A DNA stretch of 64,000 nt from Streptomyces sp. WM6386 (lineage in GTDB: Bacteria; Actinomycetota; Actinomycetes; Streptomycetales; Streptomycetaceae). Positions 1 through 9,158 of the stretch are shown one piece after another. The position numbers and the translations under genes were made by a program. The stretch spans positions 62,001-126,000 of the forward strand of contig NZ_JXTE01000006.1 of assembly GCF_000972385.1 (NCBI RefSeq). The letters are read 5' to 3'. The notes beneath the pieces were generated by a model that was not told the origin of the DNA, made no database searches, and was given only the letters and a program-made list of their open reading frames with translations. Every line of letters starts with the position of its first letter. The stretch's first letter is position 1.

Positions 1-1
1 C

Positions 2-724
2 GTCGCCGCACTCCACGAGCGGGATCCGGGGCAGTTGTGGCCGTTGGTGGCGGGTGCGCTGCCGGATCTCATCGGGGCCGAGGTCCTGATCTACAAACTG
101 GACGACTGGAGCGAGAGCGGCGGCACGCTCGGTCTGTCGCCCGGTGCGGCGCCGGAGTTCGACGGGCTCGGGGACGAGGCCGTGGGGCTGCTGCGGGCCG
201 GGTATCCCTTCGCGCGGCACTACGAGGCGAGCCCGGACCGGGCGCCGGTGACGGCACGTCGGGCGGCCGGGCGGGAGTGGTCCGCGAGCCCGACCGCGCG
301 GCTGCTCGACGACATCATGGACGTGGACCACGCGTTGGGGATTCCGCTGCCGCAGTCGAGGGCGCCGATCACCGGCTGCATCGTCTACCGCTCCGGGCGG
401 GACTTCACCGACGAGGAAGTCGTGGTCGCCGGGCGGCTTCAGCCGCTGCTGGCGGGGATAGAGCAGCAACGGCAGCTCCTTCAGCGGGTGGTCGTGCCGA
501 GTGGCGACGACGTGGGGCTGACGCCGCGGGAGTCGACCGTGCTGCTCCTGCTGGGCGACGCGCTGACGGCCGCCGCCATGGGCCGTCGCCTCGGCATATC
601 CGAGCGGACGGTGCACAAGCACGTCGCGAACGTCTACCGCAAGCTCGGCACCCATGACCGGCTCGGGACGGTGTTGCGCGCCCAGCGGCTGGGTCTTGTG
701 CCCACGCCGGCCTCACGGGGGTGA
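2..724 (+). CDS. LuxR-type helix-turn-helix transcriptional regulator, 5' truncated by window edge
   Basis: The reading frame is open from the first bases of the window, so the true start lies upstream and about 240 C-terminal residues are visible. The last 65 residues form a clear LuxR/GerE DNA-binding domain beginning LTPRES and continuing through ISERTVHKHVANVYRKLG. The part before it has no receiver-domain aspartate motif and reads like an unclassified sensory region, so a phosphorylated response regulator is unlikely, although the missing N-terminus could change that. The gene ends facing the drug exporter at 713-2266 and overlaps it by 12 bases. Its ligand and targets cannot be inferred. 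Confidence 0.85.
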   Translation, partial: VAALHERDPGQLWPLVAGALPDLIGAEVLIYKLDDWSESGGTLGLSPGAAPEFDGLGDEAVGLLRAGYPFARHYEASPDRAPVTARRAAGREWSASPTARLLDDIMDVDHALGIPLPQSRAPITGCIVYRSGRDFTDEEVVVAGRLQPLLAGIEQQRQLLQRVVVPSGDDVGLTPRESTVLLLLGDALTAAAMGRRLGISERTVHKHVANVYRKLGTHDRLGTVLRAQRLGLVPTPASRG

Positions 725-2266
725 GGGCACGCCGTCGCCCTTGAGGCGTTCCAGGTCGGACGGGCGGACCTGGATGGCGAGGACCGCGATGAGCGCGGCG
801 AGGGCGGCGAAGATCGCCGCCACGACGAAGGCGGCCGAGACTCCGGCGGTCAGGACCTCGTCGCCCCAGTGGCCGGGGAGTTGCCCGGTGCGCTTGAACT
901 GCAGGAGTTCGGCCGGGGTGGCCTGGTCCAGGAAGCGCGGGACCTGCTTCTCCGCCTCGTTGGTGCTGGCCGTGCCGTACATCGTGACCAGGATGGACAG
1001 TCCCAGCGAACCGCCCACCTGCTGCGTGGCGTTGAGGAGTCCGGAGGCCGCGCCGGTCTCCTGGACGGGCACGTCGGAGAGCGCCATCAGCGTGAGCGAG
1101 ACGAACTCCATGCCCATGCCCAGGCTGAAGACGAGGATCGGGCCGAGGACGCTGCCCGCGTAGGTGGAGTGGACATCGGTCAGGGTCAGCCAGGCCAGTC
1201 CCGTCGCGGCCAGGATCGCGCCCACCACCATGAACGGCTTGGGCCCGTAGACGGGCAGGAACCGCGAGGCCAGCCCGGCGCCGACCGCGATGACCGCGCT
1301 GACCGGCAGGAAGGCGAACCCGGTGGCCAACGGGCTGAAGTTCAGGACGTTCTGCACGAAGAGCGTGAGGAAGAAGAACATGCCGAAGATCGCGGCGGCG
1401 AGGCACAGCATGATGCCGTAGGTGCCCGCGCGGTTGCGGTCGGCGAACATGTGCAGCGGGGTGATCGGTTGCCGGGAACGCCGTTCGACCATGATGAACA
1501 GCGCGAGGAAGACGACGGCCGCGCCGAACGAGGCCAGCGTGAGCGTGTCCCGCCAGCCTTCCTGGGCGGCTCTGATGAACCCGTAGACCAGCAGCACCAT
1601 GCCGACGGTGGAGGTCAGTGCGCCGGTGATGTCGAAGTGGCCCGGGTGGCGTTCGGACTCCTTGATCCAGCGGGGCGTGGCGAGGGCGATGAGCAGTCCG
1701 ATGGGCACGTTGACGAAGAGCACCCATCGCCAGTTCAGATACTCGACGAGGATGCCGCCGGCGAGCAGTCCGATCGCTCCGCCGCCCGCCGAGACCGCGG
1801 CGAACACCCCGAACGCCCGGTTGCGTTCCGGGCCTTCGCGGAAGGTCGTACTGATCAGGGCGAGAGAGGTCGGGGAGGCGATGGCGCCGCCCACGCCCTG
1901 GAGGGCGCGTGCGGACAGGAGTTGGGCCTCGTTCTGCGCGAACCCGCCGAGCAGGGACGCCAGGACGAAGAGCAGGACACCGCAGATGAAGACCCGTCGT
2001 CTGCCGAGGATGTCACCGGCGCGGCCGCCGAGAAGCAGCAGACCGCCGAAGGTGAGGGTGTAGGCGTTGACCACCCAGGCCAGGCTGGTGGTGGAGAAGT
2101 CCAGGGAGCGCTGGATGTCCGGCAGCGCGATGTTCACGATGGTGATGTCGAGGACCACCATCAGCTGACATGAGGCGATGACCAGCAGTGCCATGCCGTT
2201 TCCGCCACCGCCGGCGTTCCCGGTGGTGGCCTGAGCTGCGGAAGTCGGCTGCGGGTTACTGGTCAT
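713..2266 (-). CDS. DHA2-family MFS drug exporter (EmrB/QacA type, 14 TM)
   Basis: This 517-residue protein is a proton-coupled multidrug exporter of the 14-helix DHA2 branch of the major facilitator superfamily. The first helix carries the family motif LDITIVNIALPDIQ. Later come the loop motif GGRAGDILGRRR and the helix-5 antiport region GGGAIGLLAGGI. A glycine- and threonine-rich tail of about 22 residues precedes helix 1. It lies 75 bases downstream of the epimerase at 2342-3259 on the same strand, so the two may be co-transcribed. A MarR remnant lies further upstream; MarR proteins often repress exporters of this type, so its loss may have freed this gene from control. The substrate is unknown. 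Confidence 0.92.
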   Translation of the reverse strand: MTSNPQPTSAAQATTGNAGGGGNGMALLVIASCQLMVVLDITIVNIALPDIQRSLDFSTTSLAWVVNAYTLTFGGLLLLGGRAGDILGRRRVFICGVLLFVLASLLGGFAQNEAQLLSARALQGVGGAIASPTSLALISTTFREGPERNRAFGVFAAVSAGGGAIGLLAGGILVEYLNWRWVLFVNVPIGLLIALATPRWIKESERHPGHFDITGALTSTVGMVLLVYGFIRAAQEGWRDTLTLASFGAAVVFLALFIMVERRSRQPITPLHMFADRNRAGTYGIMLCLAAAIFGMFFFLTLFVQNVLNFSPLATGFAFLPVSAVIAVGAGLASRFLPVYGPKPFMVVGAILAATGLAWLTLTDVHSTYAGSVLGPILVFSLGMGMEFVSLTLMALSDVPVQETGAASGLLNATQQVGGSLGLSILVTMYGTASTNEAEKQVPRFLDQATPAELLQFKRTGQLPGHWGDEVLTAGVSAAFVVAAIFAALAALIAVLAIQVRPSDLERLKGDGVPSPP

Positions 2267-2341
2267 GAGGTATCGCGCTTTCAGTGAACGGTGGCGCCCA
2301 CTGTTCGACCGTACGCCTGCCTCAAGAACGTCACCACTCGA

Positions 2342-3259
2342 TCAGCCGACTCCCACTTGACCGACCGCGGCGGCGAGCGCCGCGTCGATGGTCGGGTGCT
2401 CGAAGGTGAAGCCGGAGGCCGGCAGGGCACCCGGCACCACGCGCTGGCTCATCAGGATGCCGTCGGCGAACTCGCCCAGCACGAGCCGCAGGGCGAATCC
2501 CGGCACCGCGAAAACGGTCGGCCGGTGCAGGACCCTGCCGACGGCGGCGGTGACGTCGCGGTTGGTGGCGGGGTACGGGGACGTCATGTTGACGGGTCCG
2601 GTGATGCCGTCCGTGGCGACGATGTGGCGCAGGGCGCGGACCGCGTCGGTCAGGGAGATGTGACTCCAGTACTGGTCGCCACTGCCGAGGCGCCCGCCGA
2701 GGCCCGCGCGGGCGAGCGGCAGCAGGCGTCCCATCGCCCCGCCGCGGGGCGACACGACGATGCCGAAGCGTGTGTTCACGACGCGCGTGCCGACCGCGCC
2801 GGCGCCCTGTGCGGCCGACTCCCACTCCTGGCAGACGCCGGCCAGGAAGTCCCGGCCGGGCGCGCCCGACTCGTCGACCTCGGCCGTGCCGGTCTCGCCG
2901 TAGTAGCCGACGGCCGAACCGGACACGAACACCGGTGGCGGCTTCTCGCAGGCCGTGATCGCCGTCGCCAGGGCGGTGGTGCCGAGGACGCGGCTGTCGC
3001 GGATCCGCTTCTTGTACGTCTGTGTCCAGCGGTGGTCCCCCACGCCGGCCCCGGCCAGCCCGACCACCGCGTCCGCGCCTTCGAGCGCGGTGGGATCCAG
3101 CAGGCCCGCCTGCGGATCCCACCGCGCCTCCGCGCTGCCGTCGTCGCGGGACCGCGGCTCCCGGCGGACCAGTCGGGTCACCCGGTGCCCGTCGTCCAGC
3201 AGCGACGCGGCCAGGGCGCCGCCGATCAATCCCGAGGAACCGCTGATGACGACGTGCAT
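2342..3259 (-). CDS. TIGR01777-family NAD-dependent epimerase (SDR superfamily)
   Basis: This 305-residue extended short-chain dehydrogenase begins with the nucleotide-binding motif SGSSGLIGGALAASL, a variant of TGxxGxxG. It carries the family hallmark SGSAVGYYG around residue 116 and ends with a DUF1731-like tail (MSQRVVPGALPASGF). TIGR01777 proteins resemble sugar epimerases, but most have no established substrate. The ATG at 3259 follows the purine-rich AGGTCCCCC and gives the standard family length. An imperfect palindrome lies 34 bases upstream next to a MarR remnant, so expression may once have been under MarR control. Confidence 0.9.
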   Translation of the reverse strand: MHVVISGSSGLIGGALAASLLDDGHRVTRLVRREPRSRDDGSAEARWDPQAGLLDPTALEGADAVVGLAGAGVGDHRWTQTYKKRIRDSRVLGTTALATAITACEKPPPVFVSGSAVGYYGETGTAEVDESGAPGRDFLAGVCQEWESAAQGAGAVGTRVVNTRFGIVVSPRGGAMGRLLPLARAGLGGRLGSGDQYWSHISLTDAVRALRHIVATDGITGPVNMTSPYPATNRDVTAAVGRVLHRPTVFAVPGFALRLVLGEFADGILMSQRVVPGALPASGFTFEHPTIDAALAAAVGQVGVG

Positions 3260-3292
3260 GGGGGACCTCGATCCGGAGGGACACGCTAGGTG

Positions 3293-3305
3293 TTTGAGAC
3301 TTAAA
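3293..3305. promoter_or_regulatory. Imperfect palindrome, possible orphan MarR operator
   Basis: TTTGAG-A-CTTAAA is a 13-base palindrome with one mismatch per arm. It is AT-rich in a GC-rich setting, lies between the epimerase start (3259) and the MarR remnant (3309-3440), and has the size and symmetry of MarR-family operators. If the remnant was the cognate repressor, this site may no longer have its regulator. Confidence 0.35.
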
Positions 3306-3308
3306 GCA

Positions 3309-3440
3309 TCATACTCCCTGCTGGGTGAGCTGCGAGACCAGGGCGCTGACGTTGTTCGGCTTCATCACCAGGGCCTCGGCGGCCTCACGGGGCGTTGTCA
3401 GTGCCGCCCTCCAGGGTTCCCGCATGGACAGGAGGGTGTT
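3309..3440 (-). pseudogene. MarR-family regulator remnant (HTH core only)
   Basis: On the minus strand this stretch encodes REAAEALVMKPNNVSALVSQ and a few more residues before a TGA. That is the recognition-helix region of a MarR winged helix, where family members continue into the wing. Here the stop at 3309-3311 removes the wing and C-terminal dimer helix, and no MarR-like sequence is visible upstream because that strand is antisense to the HEAT-repeat gene. The piece overlaps the 5' end of that gene. It is best read as a decayed repressor left beside its former targets, the epimerase and exporter. Confidence 0.55.
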
Positions 3441-4749
3441 GACCACCGAACTCTCCTCGGCGCTGGACATGTTGTGCGACGAGGGATCACCCGTGGACTG
3501 GAGTGTGTCGGCGGACGTGGTGGTCAGGATCGGCGAGCCCGCTCTGCTCCCGCTGGCCGAGGTGCTCGCGTCGGCGGAATCGCCCGAGGTCGCACGGCGG
3601 GCCATGTGGGCACTGGCCCGCCTCGAAGGGGCGGATCCCGAGATCTGCGTACCGTTGTTGCGGCATCCGCACGCCGAGGTCCGCAGCACCGCGCTCTCCC
3701 CCTTCAAGTCCCTGGGCGAGGCCGCGATCGGGTATGCCGACCGGTTGATCCCCTTGCTGGGGGACCCGGAAGCCGACGTCCGGCAGCGAGCGGTCCGGAC
3801 GTTCCAGGAGATGGGTGGCGCTGCGGTCCCCGTGCTGCGGCGCCTGCGTCAGGAACCCGCGACCGGTCCCAGGGTCCGGGTCACGGCGCTGGAGGCGTTG
3901 GCGGCGATCGGCGGACCGAGCGCGCTCAGCGACCGGGACCTGGCCGCGTGGCGCCGGCTGACGAGGATCAAGCAGCTCACCGAGACACCCGAGAGCCTGC
4001 ATCTGTGCGGGTCCTGGTACGCGGTCCCGAGCGTCGACCGGTCGGCGGTGCCGGCGGCGTTCGACCTGAGCGACCCGGAGCCGGTCACGCTGCGCACCGG
4101 GGCGTCGGCCTGGAACCACGACAAGCACAACTGGCGCGGCAAGCACCCGCACGAGCGCTGCGCCCGCGTTTTCGTCGGTCCGGCCATGGAAGCCTGGACG
4201 CTGGTCTTCGGCAATGCGTCCCAGGACACGCACCGCACCGCGGACACGGACGACCAGGAGGCGGCCCGCGCCGAAGTGGCACGCGAGCGGTGCGCCGGCC
4301 TGAGCCGCCGGTTCGGGGCCGCGCACTGGTACGGCATGAGCTGCGGGGACGGCTGGACGGCCTGGTGCATCGCCGAGGGCGGCGAAGTGGTGCGCTTCGA
4401 CGACGCGTTCGAGGCCGAGGAGAAGGGGATCGTGGGCACTCGGCATCCGGCCGAGTCGGGCCGGCTCCTGCCGCACGAGATCGTGGACACCACAGCGGCC
4501 CTGGACGCTGTCGGCGAACTGCCGAGCGGGGCGGGCCCGCTGGAGATCGAGGCGTTCTACGCCCGCTACGAGCAGGCGAGAAGGGAACTCGGGATACCCG
4601 ACACCTGCTACGCCACGGACATCGCGGCCCAGCTCTCCGTCAACCCCGGAGCGCTCGGGGCGAGGACCCGGATCACGGGTTCCGGAGTCCTCGCCCTCAC
4701 CGCGTGCGGCCGTGAGCACGGCCATCCCGCGGGAGCACTCAGGGTCTGA
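3424..4749 (+). CDS. HEAT-repeat protein with an unrecognised C-terminal domain
   Basis: The product is about 441 residues from the ATG at 3424. Residues 30-170 contain four or so HEAT/PBS-lyase-like helical repeats (ADVVVRIGEPALLPLAEVL, DPEICVPLLRHPHAEVRSTA, GDPEADVRQRAVRTFQEMGG). Such repeats usually bind proteins. The remaining 270 residues match no family I can name; they contain VFVGPAMEAWTLVFG and a Trp/Cys-rich stretch around YGMSCGDGWTAWCIAEGGE. No signal peptide or membrane helix is visible, so it is probably cytoplasmic. The frame stays open upstream to 3325, but that part is antisense to the MarR remnant. The start is uncertain: AGGAGG at 3430-3435 lies just inside the coding sequence and could serve a TTG at 3439. 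The gene converges on pyruvate carboxylase, 7 bases away. Confidence 0.65.
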   Translation: MDRRVLTTELSSALDMLCDEGSPVDWSVSADVVVRIGEPALLPLAEVLASAESPEVARRAMWALARLEGADPEICVPLLRHPHAEVRSTALSPFKSLGEAAIGYADRLIPLLGDPEADVRQRAVRTFQEMGGAAVPVLRRLRQEPATGPRVRVTALEALAAIGGPSALSDRDLAAWRRLTRIKQLTETPESLHLCGSWYAVPSVDRSAVPAAFDLSDPEPVTLRTGASAWNHDKHNWRGKHPHERCARVFVGPAMEAWTLVFGNASQDTHRTADTDDQEAARAEVARERCAGLSRRFGAAHWYGMSCGDGWTAWCIAEGGEVVRFDDAFEAEEKGIVGTRHPAESGRLLPHEIVDTTAALDAVGELPSGAGPLEIEAFYARYEQARRELGIPDTCYATDIAAQLSVNPGALGARTRITGSGVLALTACGREHGHPAGALRV

Positions 4750-4756
4750 CCACGAC

Positions 4757-7700
4757 CTAGCCGATCACGAAGAGCAGATCGCCGCCCTCCACCTGCTGGA
4801 TCCGGTTGATGGCGAGCCGGGAGACCTTGCCCGTCTTGGGGGCGGTGATCGCGGCCTCCATCTTCATCGCCTCGATGGTGGCGATCGTGCCGCCGGCCGC
4901 GACCTCGTCGCCCTCCGTCACCGCGAGCGTCACGACTCCGGCGAACGGAGCGGCCACATGGCCGGGGTTGGAGCGGTCGGCCTTCTCGGTGACCGGAATA
5001 TCCGACGCGGCGGCCGCATCGCGCACCTGGATGGGCCTGAGCTGGCCGTTCAGGGTGGACATCACCGTGCGCATACCGCGCTCGTCGGCCTCGCCGATGG
5101 CCTCCAGGCCCAGCAGAAGACGGACGCCGGGTTCGAGGTCGACGGCGTACTCCTTGCCCGGGCGCAGGCCGTAGAAGAAGTCCTTGCTGTCCAGGACACT
5201 GGTGTCGCCGAAGGACTGGCGGTGCGTGTCGAAGTCGCGCGTCGGGCCGGGGAAGAGCAGGCGGTTGAGGGTGGCGCGCCGGTCCTTCTCCAGTCCGTCG
5301 CGCTCCTCCGTGGTCAGCTGCGGTGCGGGCTTGGCGTCGGCCCGGCCCTCGAGCGCCTTGCTGCGGAAGGGCTCCGGCCAGCCACCGGGCGGGGTGCCCA
5401 GCTCGCCCCGGAGGAAGCCGATCACGGAGTCGGGGATGTCGAACCGGTCCGGCGTCGCCTCGAAGTCCTGCGGGGAGACCCCGGCGCCGACGAGGTGCAG
5501 GGCGAGGTCGCCGACCACCTTCGAGGACGGGGTGACCTTCACCAGGTGACCGAGGATGCGGTCGGCGGCGGCGTACATCTCCTCGATGTCCTCGAACCGG
5601 TCGCCGAGGCCCAGGGCCACGGCCTGGGTGCGCAGGTTGGAGAGCTGGCCGCCGGGGATCTCGTGGTCGTAGACGCGACCGGTCGGGGAGGCGAGGCCCG
5701 CCTCGAAGGGGGCGTAGATCCGGCGGACGCTCTCCCAGTACGGCTCCAGGTCGCCGACGGCCCGCAGGTCGAGGCCGGTGGGGCGGGCGGAGTGGTCGGT
5801 CGCGGCGACGATCGCCGACAGGGAGGGCTGCGAGGTGGTGCCCGCCATGGAGGCCACGGCTCCGTCGACGGCGTCGGCACCGGCCTGGATCGCGGCCAGG
5901 TAGGTGGCGAGCTGGCCACCCGCGGTGTCGTGGGTGTGGATGTGGACGGGGAGGTCGAACTCCCGGCGCAGGGCGGAGACGAGGGTCGCCGCGGCCGGGG
6001 CCCTGAGCAGTCCGGCCATGTCCTTGACGGCCAGGACGTGGGCGCCCGCCTCGACGATCTGCTCGGCCAGCCGCAGGTAGTAGTCGAGGGTGTAGAGCCG
6101 CTCGTTGGGGTTCGACAGGTCGGAGGTGTAGCAGAGGGCGACCTCGGCGATCGCGGTGCCCGTCTCGCGTACGGCCTCGATCGCCGGACGCATCTGGCCG
6201 ACGTCGTTGAGGGCGTCGAAGATGCGGAAGATGTCGATACCGGTGGCGGCGGCCTCCTGCACGAAGGCGTCGGTCACCTCGGTCGGGTACGGCGTGTAGC
6301 CGACGGTGTTGCGGCCGCGCAGCAGCATCTGGAGGCAGATGTTGGGGACGGCCTCGCGCAGCGCGGCGAGCCGCTCCCACGGGTCCTCGGCGAGGAAGCG
6401 CAGGGCGACGTCGTAGGTGGCGCCGCCCCAGCACTCCAGGGACAGCAGCTCGGGCAGGGTGCGCGCGACGACCGGGGCGACCGCGAGGAGGTCCTTGGTG
6501 CGGACGCGGGTGGCGAGCAGCGACTGGTGGGCGTCGCGGAACGTGGTGTCGGTGACGCCGATGGTCGCAGACTCGCGCAGCGATCGGGCGAAGCCCTCGG
6601 GGCCGAGCTCGGTGAGCCGCTGCTTCGAGCCGGCCGGGGGTACCTCGGCGGTCTGACCCGGGAGCTTGGTCGTGGGCTCGATCAGCTCGGGGCGGTCGCC
6701 GTGCGGCTTGTTCACCGTGACGTCGGCGAGGTAGGTGAGCAGCTTCGTGCCGCGGTCGGCCGAGGTGCGGGAGGTCAGCAGGTGCGGGCGCTGCTCGATG
6801 AACGACGTGGTGACACGGCCCGCCTGGAAGTCCGGGTCGTCGAGGACGGCCTGCAGGAACGGGATGTTGGTGGCCACACCGCGGATCCGGAACTCGGCGA
6901 CGGCACGTCGGGCGCGCTTGACCGCGGTGCCGAAGTCCCGGCCCCGGCAGGTGAGCTTGACCAGCATCGAGTCGAAGTGCGCGCTGATCTCCGTACCGGC
7001 GTGGGTGGTTCCGCCGTCGAGACGGATGCCGGAGCCGCCGGGCGACCGGTAGGCGCTGATGCGGCCGGTGTCGGGGCGGAAGCCGTTGGCGGGGTCCTCG
7101 GTGGTGATACGGCACTGGAGTGCGGCGCCGTGCAGGACGACCGTCTCCTGGGACAGCCCGAGGTCGGCCAGGGTCTCGCCGGCGGCGATGCGGAGCTGGG
7201 ACTGGACGAGGTCGACGTCGGTGACCTCTTCGGTGACCGTGTGCTCGACCTGGATGCGCGGGTTCATCTCGATGAAGACGTGGTTGCCGGCCGGGTCGAG
7301 CAGGAACTCGACGGTGCCGGCGTTGCGGTAGCCGATCTCGCGGGCGAAGCGCACGGCGTCGGCGCAGATGCGGTCGCGCAGCTCCGGGGCGAGGTTCGGC
7401 GCGGGGGCCAGCTCGATGACCTTCTGGTGGCGGCGCTGGAGGGAACAGTCGCGCTCGTAGAGGTGGATGACATTGCCCTGGCCGTCGGCGAGGATCTGCA
7501 CCTCGATGTGGCGGGGGTCCACGACGGCCTTCTCCAGGAACACCGTCGGGTCGCCGAACGCGGAGGCCGCCTCACGGGCCGCCGCTTCGATGGACTCCCG
7601 CAGCTGGGCGCGGTCCTCGACCCTGCGCATACCGCGCCCGCCACCGCCGGCGACGGCCTTGACGAACACCGGGAACCCGATGTCCTCGGCGGCCCGCACC

Positions 7701-8131
7701 AGCTCGTCCACGTCGCTGGAGGGCTCGGATGAGCCCAGCACGGGTACGCCGGCCGCGCGGGCGGCGGCCACGGCGCGGGCCTTGTTGCCCGTCAGCTCCA
7801 GGATCTCCGCGCTCGGCCCGACGAAGGTGATGCCGGCTTGCTCGCAGGCCCGGGCGAGCTCGGGGTTCTCGGACAGGAACCCGTAGCCCGGGTAGACGGC
7901 GTCGGCGCCCGCCTGATGGGCGGCTCGGATGATCTCCTCGACGGAGAGATAGGCCCGCACCGGGTGTCCCGGTTCGCCGATCTCGTACGCCTCGTCGGCC
8001 TTGAGCCGATGCAGCGAGTTGCGGTCCTCGTGGGGGAAGACGGCGACCGTCCTCGCGCCCAGCTCATAACCGGCTCGGAACGCGCGAATCGCGATCTCAC
8101 CACGGTTGGCTACCAGTACCTTGCGGAGCAT
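4757..8131 (-). CDS. pyc: Pyruvate carboxylase
   Basis: This 1124-residue biotin enzyme carboxylates pyruvate to oxaloacetate using ATP and bicarbonate, an anaplerotic step in the cytoplasm. The biotin carboxylase domain opens with VLVANRGEIAIRAFRAGYEL and has the ATP-grasp loop GGGGRGMRR near residue 165 and FIEMNPRIQVEHTVTEE near 290. The carboxyltransferase domain starts with DTTFRDAHQSLLATRVRT near 540, and the C-terminal biotinyl domain carries the acceptor lysine in EAMKME. All three domains lie on one chain, as in other actinobacterial enzymes of this length. The frame stays open upstream, but the ATG at 8131 follows AAGGGA at good spacing and starts exactly at the conserved N-terminus. 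It is divergent from the DUF1684 gene. Confidence 0.97.
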   Translation of the reverse strand: MLRKVLVANRGEIAIRAFRAGYELGARTVAVFPHEDRNSLHRLKADEAYEIGEPGHPVRAYLSVEEIIRAAHQAGADAVYPGYGFLSENPELARACEQAGITFVGPSAEILELTGNKARAVAAARAAGVPVLGSSEPSSDVDELVRAAEDIGFPVFVKAVAGGGGRGMRRVEDRAQLRESIEAAAREAASAFGDPTVFLEKAVVDPRHIEVQILADGQGNVIHLYERDCSLQRRHQKVIELAPAPNLAPELRDRICADAVRFAREIGYRNAGTVEFLLDPAGNHVFIEMNPRIQVEHTVTEEVTDVDLVQSQLRIAAGETLADLGLSQETVVLHGAALQCRITTEDPANGFRPDTGRISAYRSPGGSGIRLDGGTTHAGTEISAHFDSMLVKLTCRGRDFGTAVKRARRAVAEFRIRGVATNIPFLQAVLDDPDFQAGRVTTSFIEQRPHLLTSRTSADRGTKLLTYLADVTVNKPHGDRPELIEPTTKLPGQTAEVPPAGSKQRLTELGPEGFARSLRESATIGVTDTTFRDAHQSLLATRVRTKDLLAVAPVVARTLPELLSLECWGGATYDVALRFLAEDPWERLAALREAVPNICLQMLLRGRNTVGYTPYPTEVTDAFVQEAAATGIDIFRIFDALNDVGQMRPAIEAVRETGTAIAEVALCYTSDLSNPNERLYTLDYYLRLAEQIVEAGAHVLAVKDMAGLLRAPAAATLVSALRREFDLPVHIHTHDTAGGQLATYLAAIQAGADAVDGAVASMAGTTSQPSLSAIVAATDHSARPTGLDLRAVGDLEPYWESVRRIYAPFEAGLASPTGRVYDHEIPGGQLSNLRTQAVALGLGDRFEDIEEMYAAADRILGHLVKVTPSSKVVGDLALHLVGAGVSPQDFEATPDRFDIPDSVIGFLRGELGTPPGGWPEPFRSKALEGRADAKPAPQLTTEERDGLEKDRRATLNRLLFPGPTRDFDTHRQSFGDTSVLDSKDFFYGLRPGKEYAVDLEPGVRLLLGLEAIGEADERGMRTVMSTLNGQLRPIQVRDAAAASDIPVTEKADRSNPGHVAAPFAGVVTLAVTEGDEVAAGGTIATIEAMKMEAAITAPKTGKVSRLAINRIQQVEGGDLLFVIG

Positions 8132-8290
8132 TCCGGATCCCTTCGGCCTGCCGGTGACGCCCCCCATCGTCTCGGCAATGTCCCCGTCGTGCCATGAGAG
8201 CCGGGTCACGCGCCGATTGCCGTTTGGGGATGATCTGCGACGGTGCGGCGGTTGCACGGAGCACCACCACCGCAGCGCGAGGGAGCGGAC

Positions 8291-9112
8291 ATGACCGTCC
8301 AGGACGTCGACCGAGTGAGCTTCGCACAGGAATGGCAGGAGTGGCACCGGCAGAAGGAGGCGGTGCTCTCCGGTCCGCACGGCTTCCTCGCGATCACCGG
8401 CCTCCACTGGCTGGGCGCGGAGCCCGAGCGTTTCGAGGACGCGCCCGGAGCCTGGTCCAGCACCGCCGAAGGGGTGGTGGTCGAGCTGGACGAGGGCGAG
8501 GAGCTGACCGTCGGCGGTGAGCCGGTGCGCGGCCGGTACGACTTCGGTGTCGTCGCGGAACGGGACAGCGTGTATGTGGGCTCGGGCGACGCGGTCATCG
8601 AGGTCGCCAGGCGCGGCGGACACGACATCGTGCGCCCGCGCCACCCCGACAACCCCTTGCGTACGTCCTTCACCCGGACGCCTGCCTACGCCCCCGACCC
8701 GCGCTGGGTGGTCTCCGGCCGTTTCCTGCCCTTCCCCGAGCCGCGCCCGGTGACCGTGGGTGCCGCCGTCGAGGGCCTTGAGCACGTGTACGACTCCCCC
8801 GGCCAGGTCGAGTTCGAGCTGGACGGTGTGCGGCACCGCCTCACGGCGTTCAACGGCAGGGGGCCCGGTGCGCTGATGGTGCTGTTCACGGACAGGACCT
8901 CGGGCGTGACGACGTATGCGGCGAACCGCTCGGTGCAGATCGCCGCTCCCGACGCCGAGGGCAGGGTCACGCTCGACTTCAACCGCGCCGGGAATCTGCC
9001 CTGCGCCTACACCGACCTGGCCACCTGCCCGCTGCCGCCGACGGAGAACCGGCTGCCGGTCGCGGTCGAGGCGGGCGAGCGGATCCCGTTGGAGCGGGGC
9101 GGACAGCCCTGA
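8291..9112 (+). CDS. DUF1684 domain protein
   Basis: The product has 273 residues from the ATG at 8291, which follows GAGGGAG at good spacing; an upstream in-frame start at 8243 has no such site. Conserved DUF1684 features include the N-terminal WHRQKEAVLSGPHGFLAITG and LHWL block. The C-terminal half has TLDFNRAGNLPCAYTDLATC followed by CPLPPTENRLPVAVEAGE, a pattern usual for the family. No signal peptide is evident. The family's biochemical role is not established. It is divergent from pyruvate carboxylase across a 159-base gap, which may hold both promoters, but I found no convincing promoter motif there. Confidence 0.88.
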   Translation: MTVQDVDRVSFAQEWQEWHRQKEAVLSGPHGFLAITGLHWLGAEPERFEDAPGAWSSTAEGVVVELDEGEELTVGGEPVRGRYDFGVVAERDSVYVGSGDAVIEVARRGGHDIVRPRHPDNPLRTSFTRTPAYAPDPRWVVSGRFLPFPEPRPVTVGAAVEGLEHVYDSPGQVEFELDGVRHRLTAFNGRGPGALMVLFTDRTSGVTTYAANRSVQIAAPDAEGRVTLDFNRAGNLPCAYTDLATCPLPPTENRLPVAVEAGERIPLERGGQP

Positions 9113-9158
9113 CCACAGCCCTGACGGAGGGGAACGCGGAGGACGAGCCTGCCCGAGG

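Noticed and set aside
4712..7732. Plus-strand open frame of about 1000 codons opposite pyruvate carboxylase
   Set aside because: Gly/Val/Asp-rich antisense shadow of a well-conserved enzyme; no motif or ribosome-binding site.
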